64,000 nt of DNA from Nostoc linckia NIES-25. GTDB lineage: Bacteria > Cyanobacteriota > Cyanobacteriia > Cyanobacteriales > Nostocaceae. Numbering within the stretch: position 1 is the first letter of the stretch; every line of letters starts with the position of its first letter. The notes beneath the pieces were generated by a model that was given only the letters and a program-made list of their open reading frames with translations, made no database searches and was not told the DNA's origin. The stretch lies in assembly GCF_002368035.1 (NCBI RefSeq), contig NZ_AP018222.1, positions 2,830,534 to 2,894,533 of the forward strand, given 5' to 3'. The position numbers and the translations under genes are program-made. Shown here piece by piece: positions 1-8,728 of this stretch.

Positions 1-1131
1 TTCTAAACCAGAAATATTACCTAACCAAGCACTTCTTTTAGCGTCAGCTATGGCGATAAAGTCATCTGTTTCGGCTTGTAGCTTGGCACTTTCGGGAATT
101 TGTCTAGCAATATCCAGTGCTTCATCAGCATCTCGCTTCTCTAACTTCGCCTGTGCCAACTCCAACATTTTACGTCCAAATGCCGGAATCGCCTCCTGAG
201 CTTTTTGGTATAGGTAACTTTCCTGACCGATGGACTCGGCTAGCTTGATAGCTTCTAGTAAATTATCAACAACTTGGCTTCTTGCTAAAATTTCGGCTTT
301 TCCTAACCTATCGCCATCTTCACGGGCAGTGGCGATGAGTTTATTCAATTGGTCGTATTTAGTACTCGTCCAGTATTGATTGTCTATGCGTAACATTCTG
401 GCACTGAGCATGAACGCCGATTGCCAGCGGCGTTCCCGGACTTCAGCGATGGCATTGTTGTAAATGCTTTCTGCCTTCGACCAAGTTGTTTGCCATTTGT
501 CAATTTGCTCGTCTACTAATTTATAAGCCGCGAGATCTTCCGGTATCTTACGAGCAGTAGCGATCGCTTCTTCTAAATTCCCTGATTGAAAACTCGCATC
601 GGCTAACTGTAAAATATCCCGCGACCATTCTTCTGTAAAACGATCAATTTCTGCATGTAACGGGTGATTTTCTGGTAATTCATTCACCAGAGCGATCGCT
701 TGCAGCAGGTCATTCACCGTATTTTTAGAAGCCGCCAATTGAGCGCAGTGCAACCGCACCGAGGCACTAGCTAGAGGCCAGAAAATCGATGGGCAATTAG
801 GGGCAGCTGGTAACTTCAGCAGCATTGCCGTTGCTAAGAATGCCACGCTACCAGGAATCAAAGTTAGCAGTAACGACCAGAATATCCAACTTCTCATCCA
901 GCGTGGCAATTTCCGAGAACTTTTACTGGCTTGGGTAGTTTCTTGTGAATGACTATCTTTGCCAACGGAATTGTTTTTTTTTCGCCGCTTCACTGACTTA
1001 GAGCTAGAACCAGTACCTGGGACATCAAGTGGTTTTTCACCGAATTGCTCTGTTCGGGATAATCTGGTATTTTGATCTGGCTCTCTTGCTCTGGCTCCTG
1101 ACCAACTGTCTGGAATATCCCGCTCTGTCAT
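1..1131 (-). CDS. conserved cyanobacterial membrane protein, C-terminus cut by window edge
   Basis: The frame is open from an ATG at 1131 to the window edge with no stop, so only the N-terminal 377 residues are present. Residues 1-80 are polar, Ser/Lys-rich and likely cytoplasmic. Residues about 82-105 form one clear membrane helix. The rest is a long Ala/Glu/Leu-rich helical region with recurring patterns of the type 'AIALVNELPENHP' and 'AIATARKIPEDL', suggesting degenerate TPR-like helical pairs. I recognise it only as the type of cyanobacterial protein often loosely labelled chromosome segregation ATPase-like; no ATPase motif is visible in this part. It is followed on the same strand by nothing in the window; hslO lies upstream on the same strand, 154 bp away. 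Function unknown. Confidence 0.8.
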   Translation of the reverse strand, partial: MTERDIPDSWSGARAREPDQNTRLSRTEQFGEKPLDVPGTGSSSKSVKRRKKNNSVGKDSHSQETTQASKSSRKLPRWMRSWIFWSLLLTLIPGSVAFLATAMLLKLPAAPNCPSIFWPLASASVRLHCAQLAASKNTVNDLLQAIALVNELPENHPLHAEIDRFTEEWSRDILQLADASFQSGNLEEAIATARKIPEDLAAYKLVDEQIDKWQTTWSKAESIYNNAIAEVRERRWQSAFMLSARMLRIDNQYWTSTKYDQLNKLIATAREDGDRLGKAEILARSQVVDNLLEAIKLAESIGQESYLYQKAQEAIPAFGRKMLELAQAKLEKRDADEALDIARQIPESAKLQAETDDFIAIADAKRSAWLGNISGLE

Positions 1132-1284
1132 CTCTCACACCAAAATAATTGAATAGCTTTCTGTTTTAAATCGATAATTCCATTGTTGCCATAGTAACTT
1201 TCTCATAATTAAAAAGCTACTTTTTCGATTATCTCTCTCCACAGATACCATTAAAACTCTCAAACTTCAGTGGTGTTTTATACT

Positions 1285-2190
1285 TTATCCTGAAATAGTA
1301 GATTCAGCCTGCAAATCAGCAATTAGCTGAGCTAAATGGTCGCTACTTGCCTGATAAACGTTGCCGCAAAAATCGCAAGTTGCTTCGGCACCATCATCTT
1401 TAATAATCATATCTTGCAGTTCCGCTTCTCCCAAAATTTTGAGTGCCCCCAAAACGCGATCGAAAGAACAACCGCAGTGGAAGCGGAGCATCTGCCTTTC
1501 GGGAAAGATTACTAGCCCCATATCTCCTAGTAAGTCGTTAAATATTTCAGGTAACGTTTTCCCAGCTTGCAACAATGGCGTAAAACCTGCTAAAGCAGCC
1601 ACCCGTGATTCTAGCTTTTCTACTAGGGCTTCATCTCTTGCTGCTTTGGGTAACACTTGTACCAATAATCCTCCAGCAGCCGTTACTCCAGCTGCTCCCA
1701 CAAACACACCCAAAACTAAAGCAGAAGGAGTTTGCTCGGAATTCACCAGATAATGAGCGACATCATCGCCAATTTCCCCAGAAACTAATTCCACAGTACT
1801 AGAGTAAGGGTAACCATAACCGACATCCCGGACAACATAGAGGAAGCCGTTACCCACTGCACCGCCAACATCTAGCTTACCTTTGGCATTGGGAGGTAAT
1901 TCCACAGATGGATTCGCCACATATCCGCGTACCGTACCATCCAGACCTGCATCTACCAATATGCCACCCAAAGGCCCATCGCCTTTGATTCTGACATTGA
2001 TCCTCGACCCAGTTCGCTTCATGCTAGAAGCCATCAACAAACCTGCCGCCATAGTCCGTCCTAATGCTGCCGTTGCTACATAGGAAAGTTTATGCCGCCC
2101 CCGTGCTTCTTCTGTTAAACGTGTGGTGATTACGCCTACCGCACGAATCCCACCTTCGGCTGCTGTTGCACGAATTAACTGATCCGCCAT
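1285..2190 (-). CDS. hslO: Hsp33 redox-regulated chaperone
   Basis: This 301-residue cytoplasmic protein is a holdase chaperone switched on by oxidation of a zinc-bound cysteine cluster. The C-terminal redox switch is visible as CGC near residue 241 and CDFC about 30 residues later, the family's CXC...CXXC zinc site. The N-terminus MADQLIRATAAEGGIR matches the usual family start, so I place the ATG at 2190; an upstream in-frame ATG at 2220 would add ten residues (MDLLRNVRLF) not typical of the family. The length is normal for Hsp33. It lies on the same strand as the preceding membrane protein gene but probably has its own promoter. Confidence 0.96.
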   Translation of the reverse strand: MADQLIRATAAEGGIRAVGVITTRLTEEARGRHKLSYVATAALGRTMAAGLLMASSMKRTGSRINVRIKGDGPLGGILVDAGLDGTVRGYVANPSVELPPNAKGKLDVGGAVGNGFLYVVRDVGYGYPYSSTVELVSGEIGDDVAHYLVNSEQTPSALVLGVFVGAAGVTAAGGLLVQVLPKAARDEALVEKLESRVAALAGFTPLLQAGKTLPEIFNDLLGDMGLVIFPERQMLRFHCGCSFDRVLGALKILGEAELQDMIIKDDGAEATCDFCGNVYQASSDHLAQLIADLQAESTISG

Positions 2191-2384
2191 GAATAACCTT
2201 ACATTTCTTAACAAGTCCACTTTTCTATTCTAAGTTCTGTGTTGGTACAAAAGTAACTTAGTGGGGCATGGGGAAGAAGCAGGGGAAAAGGTTAAAGGTT
2301 AAAGGGAAAAGGAATAAATTTAATCTTTCCCCTTTTCCCCGGTTGGTGAGCTTGTCGAACCATACCCCTTTCCCTTTCCCCATG

Positions 2385-2428
2385 TCCTGTTTGACCAATG
2401 ACCAATGACCAATGACTAATGACTAAAT
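2385..2428. repeat. heptamer tandem repeat (CAATGAC type)
   Basis: About five copies of the heptamer TGACCAA / TGACTAA run head to tail in the spacer before the SRPBCC gene. Just upstream (2270-2340) lies a purine-rich then pyrimidine-rich pair of tracts that could form a long hairpin. This is the short tandem repeat class typical of heterocystous cyanobacteria. The 278-bp spacer 2191-2468 holds nothing else recognisable. Confidence 0.8.
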
Positions 2429-2468
2429 TAGAAATAGCGATGTCTCAACTTTAGGTAATCCTGGAAAA

Positions 2469-2855
2469 ATGCTGGGTAATTTTCAACAAAGCCAACTGCG
2501 AATCGAAATCGAAGCACCAACAGATGCAATTCATGACAGTCTAGTACATCCAGCGCAACTTGCAAAATGGCTTCTGGGGCAACGCTTTGCGCCAGGAATG
2601 CCAGAAGAATTGCTTCCTGGATTTGAATTTACTACCTGGACTGGGCCTGTTCCTATTCATCATCATGTGGATGTTGTCAAATCCAACTGCCTCCGTTTGC
2701 TGCTATCTGGAGGCATTGACGGCTTTCACGAATGGTACTGGGGAGAAGGTTGGGTGCAGTCCCGCTTGGAAGGAGTTTCAGTTTTGCCCTTGAATTTGGG
2801 TCAAACCTTAAGTTTGTTGAGTTTGCGTCAGTTTTTAGCAACTCAAAGACGTTGA
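2469..2855 (+). CDS. SRPBCC-fold conserved cyanobacterial protein
   Basis: The 128-residue product begins MLGNFQQSQLRIEIEAP and contains the pattern of a small START/SRPBCC ligand-binding fold: an N-terminal strand, a helix with HPAQLAKWL, then strands with WTGPVPIHHHVDVV and a C-terminal helix. Similar proteins are widespread in cyanobacteria without an assigned ligand. No signal peptide or membrane helix is visible, so it is probably cytoplasmic. It is transcribed alone, flanked by hslO (divergent) and the Uma2 gene (convergent). Fold assignment is moderate; function unknown. Confidence 0.8.
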   Translation: MLGNFQQSQLRIEIEAPTDAIHDSLVHPAQLAKWLLGQRFAPGMPEELLPGFEFTTWTGPVPIHHHVDVVKSNCLRLLLSGGIDGFHEWYWGEGWVQSRLEGVSVLPLNLGQTLSLLSLRQFLATQRR

Positions 2856-2943
2856 ATTAGGGATTGGGGATTGGGTATTAATTCTTCCTTACCGAGTCCC
2901 CAGTCCACAATCTTAATTTGTGGGCAATGATTAGCGATCGCAC

Positions 2944-3540
2944 TTAATCTTCAGCATATAGCACCTGTTGGGCTGTTAATTTTAACTCTGAAAAAATTTT
3001 AGACTCAATACGTTGACTATCAACAAACTCTACTGGTTCGTATAATTCTTCAATTAATGTCAAGACAGTCACTTTGTTTGTTAATGGATCGACAATCCAA
3101 TATTCTGGAATATTTAGAACGTTATACTCAACTCGCTTGGCTCGATAATCTACGGTCTTTGTTGATTCACTGACAACTTCCACCACTAATAATGGAGGTG
3201 GTTCGTTGAGTTCAATAATTGCCTCTCGATTTCGTAACTCTCGCCACTGAGACAATGGAATTACAACCACATCTGGAATTCTTGATGTCTCCCATCTACC
3301 AGCACGAGGAGAACGAATACCGATAACCATTTGTTTAGAAGTCAAATCCAAATTTTGCCGCAGAATTTCTGCTCGAAAGTTAACATTGATAAATTCAGTT
3401 ACTGCACCATGTTGTCCACTTCCCAGGCTCATGGGAATTAGTTCTCCATTGACTAATTCGTAGCGGGTATCAGTGCCATCATCATAAGCCAGATACTCTT
3501 CAAAGGTAAGTCGTTTGGTAACTTCTGGAGTTGTGGTCAT
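2944..3540 (-). CDS. Uma2 family (DUF820) putative endonuclease
   Basis: This 198-residue protein has the layout of the Uma2/DUF820 family, a PD-(D/E)XK-type restriction-like fold that is hugely expanded in cyanobacteria. Visible landmarks are LTFEEYLAYDDGTDTRYELVNGE at the N-terminus, the central RIPDVVVI strand (catalytic Asp region), then PPLLVVEVVSESTKTVDYRAKRVEY, which carries the E-x-K-like core, and IPEYWIVDP near the end. No cellular target is known for most members. It is a single-gene unit with ATG start at 3540. No toxin or transposase partner is adjacent. Confidence 0.92.
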   Translation of the reverse strand: MTTTPEVTKRLTFEEYLAYDDGTDTRYELVNGELIPMSLGSGQHGAVTEFINVNFRAEILRQNLDLTSKQMVIGIRSPRAGRWETSRIPDVVVIPLSQWRELRNREAIIELNEPPPLLVVEVVSESTKTVDYRAKRVEYNVLNIPEYWIVDPLTNKVTVLTLIEELYEPVEFVDSQRIESKIFSELKLTAQQVLYAED

Positions 3541-3709
3541 AGCATTATTTAAACCTGAAGCACCTGTTCAACGGTTAACTTCAATGGGAATAAGCGAGAA
3601 ATTATTTGCTCAGATCCTCTATACTCAGCTTCTTTATAAACGCCATCCTCGTAATAGCAAAACGGTTAGTTTTGGGATAGCTATAGTCATTGCTGGCCGT
3701 TGCCAACTT

Positions 3710-4135
3710 TTACCTTGGTTTTATGACTAATACCGAACAATTCGCTTCTTCCACAACTTGACTGCTAACAGAACCCTGAACTATTCGCTTCATTCCTATC
3801 AATCCACGACTGCCAATTACGATCAATTCAGTTTTATATATGTTGGCAAGGCGAATAATCTCTTCAGCAGGATCGCCTGTTACTAGTTCTAAATCGCTTT
3901 TAACTGATAATTTTTCCTGATAAGATTGAAGTTGTTTTTCAATATGAAAATAAGAAAATGTTGGGGACTCTGACTGAGGGCGATCGGCAGGGAGTTCGAT
4001 CTCTGACTCTGGCGTGGGAAATACATGGCAAAGAATAACCCTGGCGTCTTCGGAAAAAGCCAAATCATCTAAAGTCTGGATTACTCGTTCTGCAATTTCC
4101 GAACCGTCCAGAGCCACCAAAACAGTATTTAGCAC
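3710..4135 (-). CDS. universal stress protein, UspA family
   Basis: The 141-residue product begins LNTVLVALDGSEIAERV and ends with GSRGLIGMKRIVQGSVSSQVVEEANCSVLVIK. The latter contains the ATP-binding G-2X-G-9X-G(S/T) signature of ATP-binding UspA proteins, so it probably binds nucleotide. It is a cytoplasmic single-domain Usp of normal length. The start is a GTG at 4135 preceded at suitable distance by a GGAG sequence. It is monocistronic. The stress it responds to cannot be read from sequence. Confidence 0.92.
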   Translation of the reverse strand: MLNTVLVALDGSEIAERVIQTLDDLAFSEDARVILCHVFPTPESEIELPADRPQSESPTFSYFHIEKQLQSYQEKLSVKSDLELVTGDPAEEIIRLANIYKTELIVIGSRGLIGMKRIVQGSVSSQVVEEANCSVLVIKPR

Positions 4136-4700
4136 CCCTTTCGTCTCCTAAAGAGTAAATCGTTATACAACACTTAGGCGGAGTTAAGCAGTGTATGAAC
4201 TCTGTCTAACTTCCTCCTGATTGCATCCTGCTTGATGTTAGCAGTGTTGTCACTCACAAGTCCCCAGGCTTAAAATTGGATAGAACTTATGCCATTTCAG
4301 GTTGTATGTTTGGATTGAGAAACTTTGCTACTTTAATCCGTTATTTTCAGTCCTATTAAAATCTCTGGTTTTCTCGATTACCATGTAACAGGCAGGACTA
4401 CTCTGAAAAGTTTTGTACAGCTTCTCAAACCTTAATTTTTTCGCTTGGTTTTTGCGTTATCACAAGTTTAACAAGTTTTGTCCAAGACAAAACATCGATA
4501 GTTGTCTAGTTTTATCTAACAATTTAGTTTCACTGACAACCTTTCCTCAGGAACTGGCGATCGCTAAAGCCCAACTTTTGCGGCAACTGCCATCACCAAT
4601 GAAAGGCAGGGTAGCTAATGTTGTGCCTTAGCGTAGGTCACCGTAAGTATCGCTGCCCAAACTTTTAGTTGGAAGCTCAGAAAAAATTAAGCATTCCCAA
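4136..4700. other. intergenic stretch without a supported gene
   Basis: This is the 565-bp spacer between the Usp gene and the end of hisD. A 72-codon frame on the plus strand (4413-4631) lacks a ribosome site and family resemblance. There is a HIP1 site at about 4558. The promoter of the Usp gene presumably lies at the left end. I see no RNA gene. Confidence 0.5.
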
Positions 4701-6002
4701 TCACTCTTCTAACTTAATTCGGCGTCGCACTGAATCAGCATGGGAAGGTAAGCCCTCTGCTGTTGCTAGCACATCAATGGCACTAGCCATATTTTCCAGT
4801 GCGGTTTGGGAGTATTGAATAATACTAGAGTGTTTGAGGAAAGTTTCAACCCCTAATGCTGAAGCATACCGAGCAGCACCAGAAGTGGGCAAGGTATGGT
4901 TAGGGCCTGCCAAATAGTCCCCTACTGCTTCTGGTGTCGAGTAACCTAAAAAGATTGCTCCAGCATGGCGAATCTGTGGTAGGAGTGCCCAAGGATCTTT
5001 GACTTCTAATTCTAGGTGTTCGGGGGCAAATTCGTTAGAGAGTTCCGCTGCTGCTGTCAAAGATTCCACAACGATAATCAAGCCGTAGTGAGCGATCGCT
5101 TTTTCTGTGTCTATTCGCCGTGGATGATCCACTAGCTGTCTTTCCAAAGCTACCTGCACGTTTTTTGCCAAAGCAGCATCCGTCGTCAGCAAAATCGCTG
5201 CCGCCATCGGATCGTGTTCGGCTTGGGCCAATAAATCAGCAGCTACATGCACTGGATTGGCAGTTTCATCGGCAATCACCAGCACTTCGCTAGGGCCTGC
5301 CAAAGAATCAATACCAACCGTGCCGTAAACAAGTTTTTTCGCTAGGGTGACATAAATGTTACCAGGCCCGGTAATCACATTCACTTTGGGAATTGTTTCT
5401 GTACCATAGGCTAAAGCGGCGATCGCTTGCGCCCCGCCAACGCGATAAATTTCTTGTACCCCAGCTTCTTGAGCAGCTACCAAAACTGCTGGGTTTATTG
5501 CACCTCCTGGGCCTGGTGGCGTTACCATCACTATGCGAGGTACAGCAGCAACATGAGCCGGAATTGCATTCATCAGCACTGTACTGGGATAGGCAGCGCG
5601 GCCGCCAGGTACATACAACCCCGCTCGATCTACTGGGGTGTAGCGTTTGCCTAGTACTACTTCATCATCGCCAAAGTGTACCCAGCTTTTCGGGACTCGC
5701 TGACGATGAAATGCTTCAATTTGGCGGCAAGCTAGCCGAATCGCCCCCATCAACTCCTTTGACACCTGTTGATAGGCTGCATCCATTTCGGAGCCTGTAA
5801 CACGGAGTTCTTCTGGCTTGAGGGTTTGTTTGTCAAATTCGGCGGTGTAATGCAGTACAGCTTTGTCGCCTTGGCGCTTGACTGCTTGCAAAACTTCCCG
5901 CACTGTTGCTTCTTTGTTGGGCACCTGTTCGTCATGGGTGCGTTCGCAGATCCGTTGTAGTTCTGCTCTAACGTCTGCCTGCTGAGTAATAATTCGCAGC
6001 AT
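4701..6002 (-). CDS. hisD: histidinol dehydrogenase
   Basis: HisD catalyses the last two steps of histidine synthesis, oxidising L-histidinol to histidine with two NAD. The 433-residue length is normal. Recognisable are the Rossmann segment with GRAAYPSTVLMNAIPA, the GPGNIYVTLAKK segment, the active-site stretch with AGPSEVLVIADETANP and AQAEHDP (zinc ligands), NEFAPEHLEL with the catalytic Glu-His pair, and AGPNHTLPTSGAARY. The start ATG at 6002 is taken because it gives the full N-terminus MLRIITQQADV. It stands alone, divergent from rpsT, an arrangement common in Nostocales; other his genes are not nearby. Confidence 0.97.
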   Translation of the reverse strand: MLRIITQQADVRAELQRICERTHDEQVPNKEATVREVLQAVKRQGDKAVLHYTAEFDKQTLKPEELRVTGSEMDAAYQQVSKELMGAIRLACRQIEAFHRQRVPKSWVHFGDDEVVLGKRYTPVDRAGLYVPGGRAAYPSTVLMNAIPAHVAAVPRIVMVTPPGPGGAINPAVLVAAQEAGVQEIYRVGGAQAIAALAYGTETIPKVNVITGPGNIYVTLAKKLVYGTVGIDSLAGPSEVLVIADETANPVHVAADLLAQAEHDPMAAAILLTTDAALAKNVQVALERQLVDHPRRIDTEKAIAHYGLIIVVESLTAAAELSNEFAPEHLELEVKDPWALLPQIRHAGAIFLGYSTPEAVGDYLAGPNHTLPTSGAARYASALGVETFLKHSSIIQYSQTALENMASAIDVLATAEGLPSHADSVRRRIKLEE

Positions 6003-6769
6003 GGAGTAAGGACAATGCCAAAATTATAATATTGCCACCTGAGATTTAGTAAAAGCTTTTCACCCACTAGGTGTGGAAGCTCGCTCTAATTCTCTTCTCT
6101 AGCTTAACCTGGATTTTTTTGATACTCCTAAGGTTGCCAGCACATGGTTTACTTGAAAAGGCAACTTGATTGCCGATCCGAATCTGCCTGAATTGGCCAT
6201 CGGTAGGAAGGGGACGTGCCATTTCCCACTATCCTTATACCCTTACCCTATCTCTTAAAAAACCTAAAGGTTGTGTGGTTCCACATCCAATCCCCTGTAT
6301 TTATAAAGGGTAGGGTCTGACTATAACTAAGTTTTACTTATTTTCCTAACTTTTAGTAGTTAACATGCGTACAGACACGAAATATCGGTTCTATACTGGA
6401 AAGTCCCTGAAATTTAGCTATATTACAGTTCTTCACCTTGGATCGTCCGTCTGCTTTAAGGACAGATGGCATTGGCAATCACACTGCTCCATCGGGTGGT
6501 GAGTTAGGGTGACTATTTTACTCATAGAGTTTATTTTAACGTATTTACTTAATTGGCGGCACACTTAATTAGTCATTGATTGTTGGGGGCGTTAGATGTT
6601 GGCTGACGAGTTTGTTATTCGCTTCTCTATGCTTGTGCACCTGGACTTCCCTGTCTCTAGCAGCCAATCGCATAATTTTTTTAGGAAATTCTAACATTGG
6701 TAATTTGAATGCTATATTAGTAAATCTAGTAGTGTGTGTACATATTAGTATTAGTTTCTGGAATTGACT
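6003..6769. promoter_or_regulatory. divergent hisD / rpsT regulatory spacer
   Basis: This 767-bp region separates divergent hisD and rpsT and must carry both promoters. No ORF with a ribosome site is convincing here (a 63-codon frame at 6576 starts with TTG and resembles nothing). A long leader upstream of rpsT is possible, since ribosomal protein S20 genes are often autoregulated, but I could not identify a defined structure. No tRNA or known small RNA was recognised. Confidence 0.4.
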
Positions 6770-7066
6770 GTGGCGAATACAAAGTCTGCTCTCAAGCGTG
6801 CCGAAATCGCAGAACGCAACCGACTGCGTAACAAAGCTTACAAATCATCTGTGAAGACACTGATGAAGAAGTATTTTAATGCTGTAACTGTCTATGCAGC
6901 TAATCCTACCCCAGAATTAAAGCAAGAAGTACAGTCTAAGTTATCTGAGGCTTACAGCAAAATCGATAAAGCAGTAAAACGGGGCGTGCTTCACCCAAAT
7001 AATGGGGCAAGGAAAAAGTCCAAATTGGCGGGCAGACTAAAACCTCTTACACAAACAGCTGAGTAG
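6770..7066 (+). CDS. rpsT: 30S ribosomal protein S20
   Basis: S20 is a small helical protein that binds 16S rRNA in the 30S body. The product reads MANTKSALKRAEIAERNRLR and is strongly basic, 98 residues, as usual in cyanobacteria. I choose the GTG at 6770 because it places Met directly before ANTKSALKR, the conserved N-terminus; a TTG two codons upstream (6764) is possible but less likely. It heads the conserved cyanobacterial series rpsT - tatD - rpoB - rpoC1 - rpoC2. Confidence 0.96.
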   Translation: MANTKSALKRAEIAERNRLRNKAYKSSVKTLMKKYFNAVTVYAANPTPELKQEVQSKLSEAYSKIDKAVKRGVLHPNNGARKKSKLAGRLKPLTQTAE

Positions 7067-7228
7067 TCATTGGTCATTTGTCATTGGTCATTTGTCATTA
7101 GCAAAGGACAAAGCGCAAAGTCTGAGCGTCGGCTTCCGGCGATGCCTTCGGCAACGCGAAGCGCGAACGGAACTTTGTAAGAGGGGACAACTGACAAATG
7201 ACAACCAACAAATGACGAAGGACAAACG
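7067..7228. repeat. heptamer repeats and GC-rich palindromic repeat between rpsT and tatD
   Basis: The spacer opens with alternating TCATTGG / TCATTTG heptamers and closes with complementary CAAATGA-type units, so the two flanks can pair into a long hairpin. Between them (about 7124-7173) is a GC-rich segment with GCGTCGGCTTCCGGCG and GCCTTCGGCAACGCG, a dispersed repeat type common in Nostoc genomes. Confidence 0.75.
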
Positions 7229-8014
7229 ATGCAACTGATAGACACCCACGTCCATCTCAACTTTGAAAATTTCCAGCCAGATTTAGCAGCAGTGCGATCG
7301 CGGTGGCAGGAAGCAGGTGTAGTACGTTTAGTTCATTCCTGCGTTCACCCGGAGGAGTTTTCCAGCATTCAGTCCATAGCGCGTGAGTTTCCGGAAATCA
7401 GCTTTGCTGTGGGATTGCATCCTTTAGATGCTGAAAGATGGAATAGCGATACAGCCGATGAAATCAAATCTTTGGCGAGTTCGGACTCAAATGTGGTGGC
7501 AATTGGGGAAATGGGACTGGATTTTTACAAAGCTGATAACTATCAGCAACAGTACATGGTGTTTGAATCGCAGTTAGCGATCGCATCTGAACTGGATTTA
7601 CCAGCGATTATCCACTGCCGCAATGCTGCTGTCGAAACCAGAGAAGTATTGCAAAAATGGCGATCGCTAAAAGGAGAAACAGTGCGCGGCGTCATGCATT
7701 GTTGGGGAGGAACCCCAGAAGAAACCCAATGGTTTCTAGACTTGGGGTTTTACATCAGCTTTAGCGGCACAGTAACTTTCAAAAACGCTAAAGATATCCA
7801 ATCCTCAGCAGCGATGGTAAGTAGCGATCGGCTATTGATTGAAACAGATTGTCCTTTTTTAGCGCCAGTGCCCAAACGTGGCGAGAAGCGGAACGAACCT
7901 GCTTACGTTCGTTATGTAGCAGAGCAAGTGGCGAAACTGCGTCAGGAAACTGTGGAAGCGATCGCGCAAGCTACTACCGACAATGCGTGTAAATTATTCC
8001 GTTTGTCGATATAA
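7229..8014 (+). CDS. tatD: TatD family metal-dependent deoxyribonuclease
   Basis: The 261-residue product has the TIM-barrel metal-hydrolase signature of TatD: DTHVHLNF at the N-terminus, VAIGEMGLDFY, IIHCRNA, and near the end LLIETDCPFLAPVPKRGEKRNEPAYV, which gives the full set of metal-binding His/Glu/Asp residues. TatD proteins act as 3'-5' exonucleases on single-stranded DNA and in DNA repair. The length is normal. It lies between rpsT and rpoB, a conserved position in cyanobacteria, though no functional link to transcription is implied. Confidence 0.95.
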   Translation: MQLIDTHVHLNFENFQPDLAAVRSRWQEAGVVRLVHSCVHPEEFSSIQSIAREFPEISFAVGLHPLDAERWNSDTADEIKSLASSDSNVVAIGEMGLDFYKADNYQQQYMVFESQLAIASELDLPAIIHCRNAAVETREVLQKWRSLKGETVRGVMHCWGGTPEETQWFLDLGFYISFSGTVTFKNAKDIQSSAAMVSSDRLLIETDCPFLAPVPKRGEKRNEPAYVRYVAEQVAKLRQETVEAIAQATTDNACKLFRLSI

Positions 8015-8728
8015 AGTGTTTTTTAGTCTATTTTATTCAATTGCTTACAAAGAAATAAAACTCTCGGAGGACAAAAATATGCTAAGATCATTCCCTCCAA
8101 AACATTTTGCTTGCGTCATAATGATAAAGGAAGTTAAAACTTCTAAGTCTAATATACCGTGCTGTTATTCGGCTTGGCCATCCTCCAAATCTCTACAAGC
8201 GGATGCTCTCGACACATGACTGACCGTACAAACTCAGGTTGAGCCATAATTATGCACAACATCGGCTTGCTGTGTATTTACCTATAGAAAATCGTTAAAT
8301 GAAATTGCCTTGTGATTACAATCCAGCAAAGTAAAGTGATTCTGATTCCAAGCCGACAAAATGCGGATATTTTCCTCAAACTTAGGATATCTAGGATATC
8401 ACCGAGGGTATAGCGGGGCGGATTTCAACCAGACCGTGTAGAGCCGCGTAAGCTCGCTTAACGCGCTTTTTGGAGGGGAAGTGAGGAAAGTAAATCGAAT
8501 TCAGGAATATTTTAATTGGGCATTGGGGACTAGAGACTGGGGACAAGGGAAGAGTTTTCCCAATCCGCATTTCCACTCCCCACTCTCCATTACAGGCGAT
8601 TACCCCTTGGTAAAATCGCTCATTCCCGCTTTCATCGCTGCGTTTGTCCACATTTGAAAATAGTTAAGTGTATAAAGAATTCCCAAACAGTTCGGACACT
8701 GGCTAGCAGTGGGAAGCATTAAACAGCA
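8015..8728. promoter_or_regulatory. tatD-rpoB spacer, likely rpoB promoter region
   Basis: This 714-bp stretch precedes rpoB and should hold the promoter and leader of the RNA polymerase operon. It contains a small candidate ORF (8079-8219), a HIP1-poor AT-rich middle, and an imperfect hairpin at about 8443-8464 where GCGTAAGC pairs with GCTTAACGC, followed by a short T-run. The last part (8510-8640) has heptamer-like GGGGACT / TCCCCAC tracts. Confidence 0.45.
8079..8219 (+). CDS. possible 46-residue peptide upstream of rpoB
   Basis: An ATG at 8079 is preceded by CGGAGG at an appropriate distance of about eight bases, unusually strong for this genome. The frame encodes 46 residues beginning MLRSFPPKHFACVIM and ends with TGA at 8219. 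The product is slightly basic with four cysteines and resembles nothing I know. The GGAGG could pair with the CCCTCC shortly inside the ORF, which might mask the ribosome site. It may be a real small protein, a leader peptide or chance. Confidence 0.3.
   Translation: MLRSFPPKHFACVIMIKEVKTSKSNIPCCYSAWPSSKSLQADALDT

Noticed and set aside
4413..4631. 72-codon plus-strand frame between the Usp gene and hisD
   Set aside because: No ribosome-binding site and no recognisable similarity, though its last part (ELAIAKAQLLRQLPSP) has protein-like composition and might be a remnant.
6576..6767. 63-codon frame directly upstream of rpsT
   Set aside because: TTG start, no ribosome site, overlaps the rpsT leader; no family likeness.
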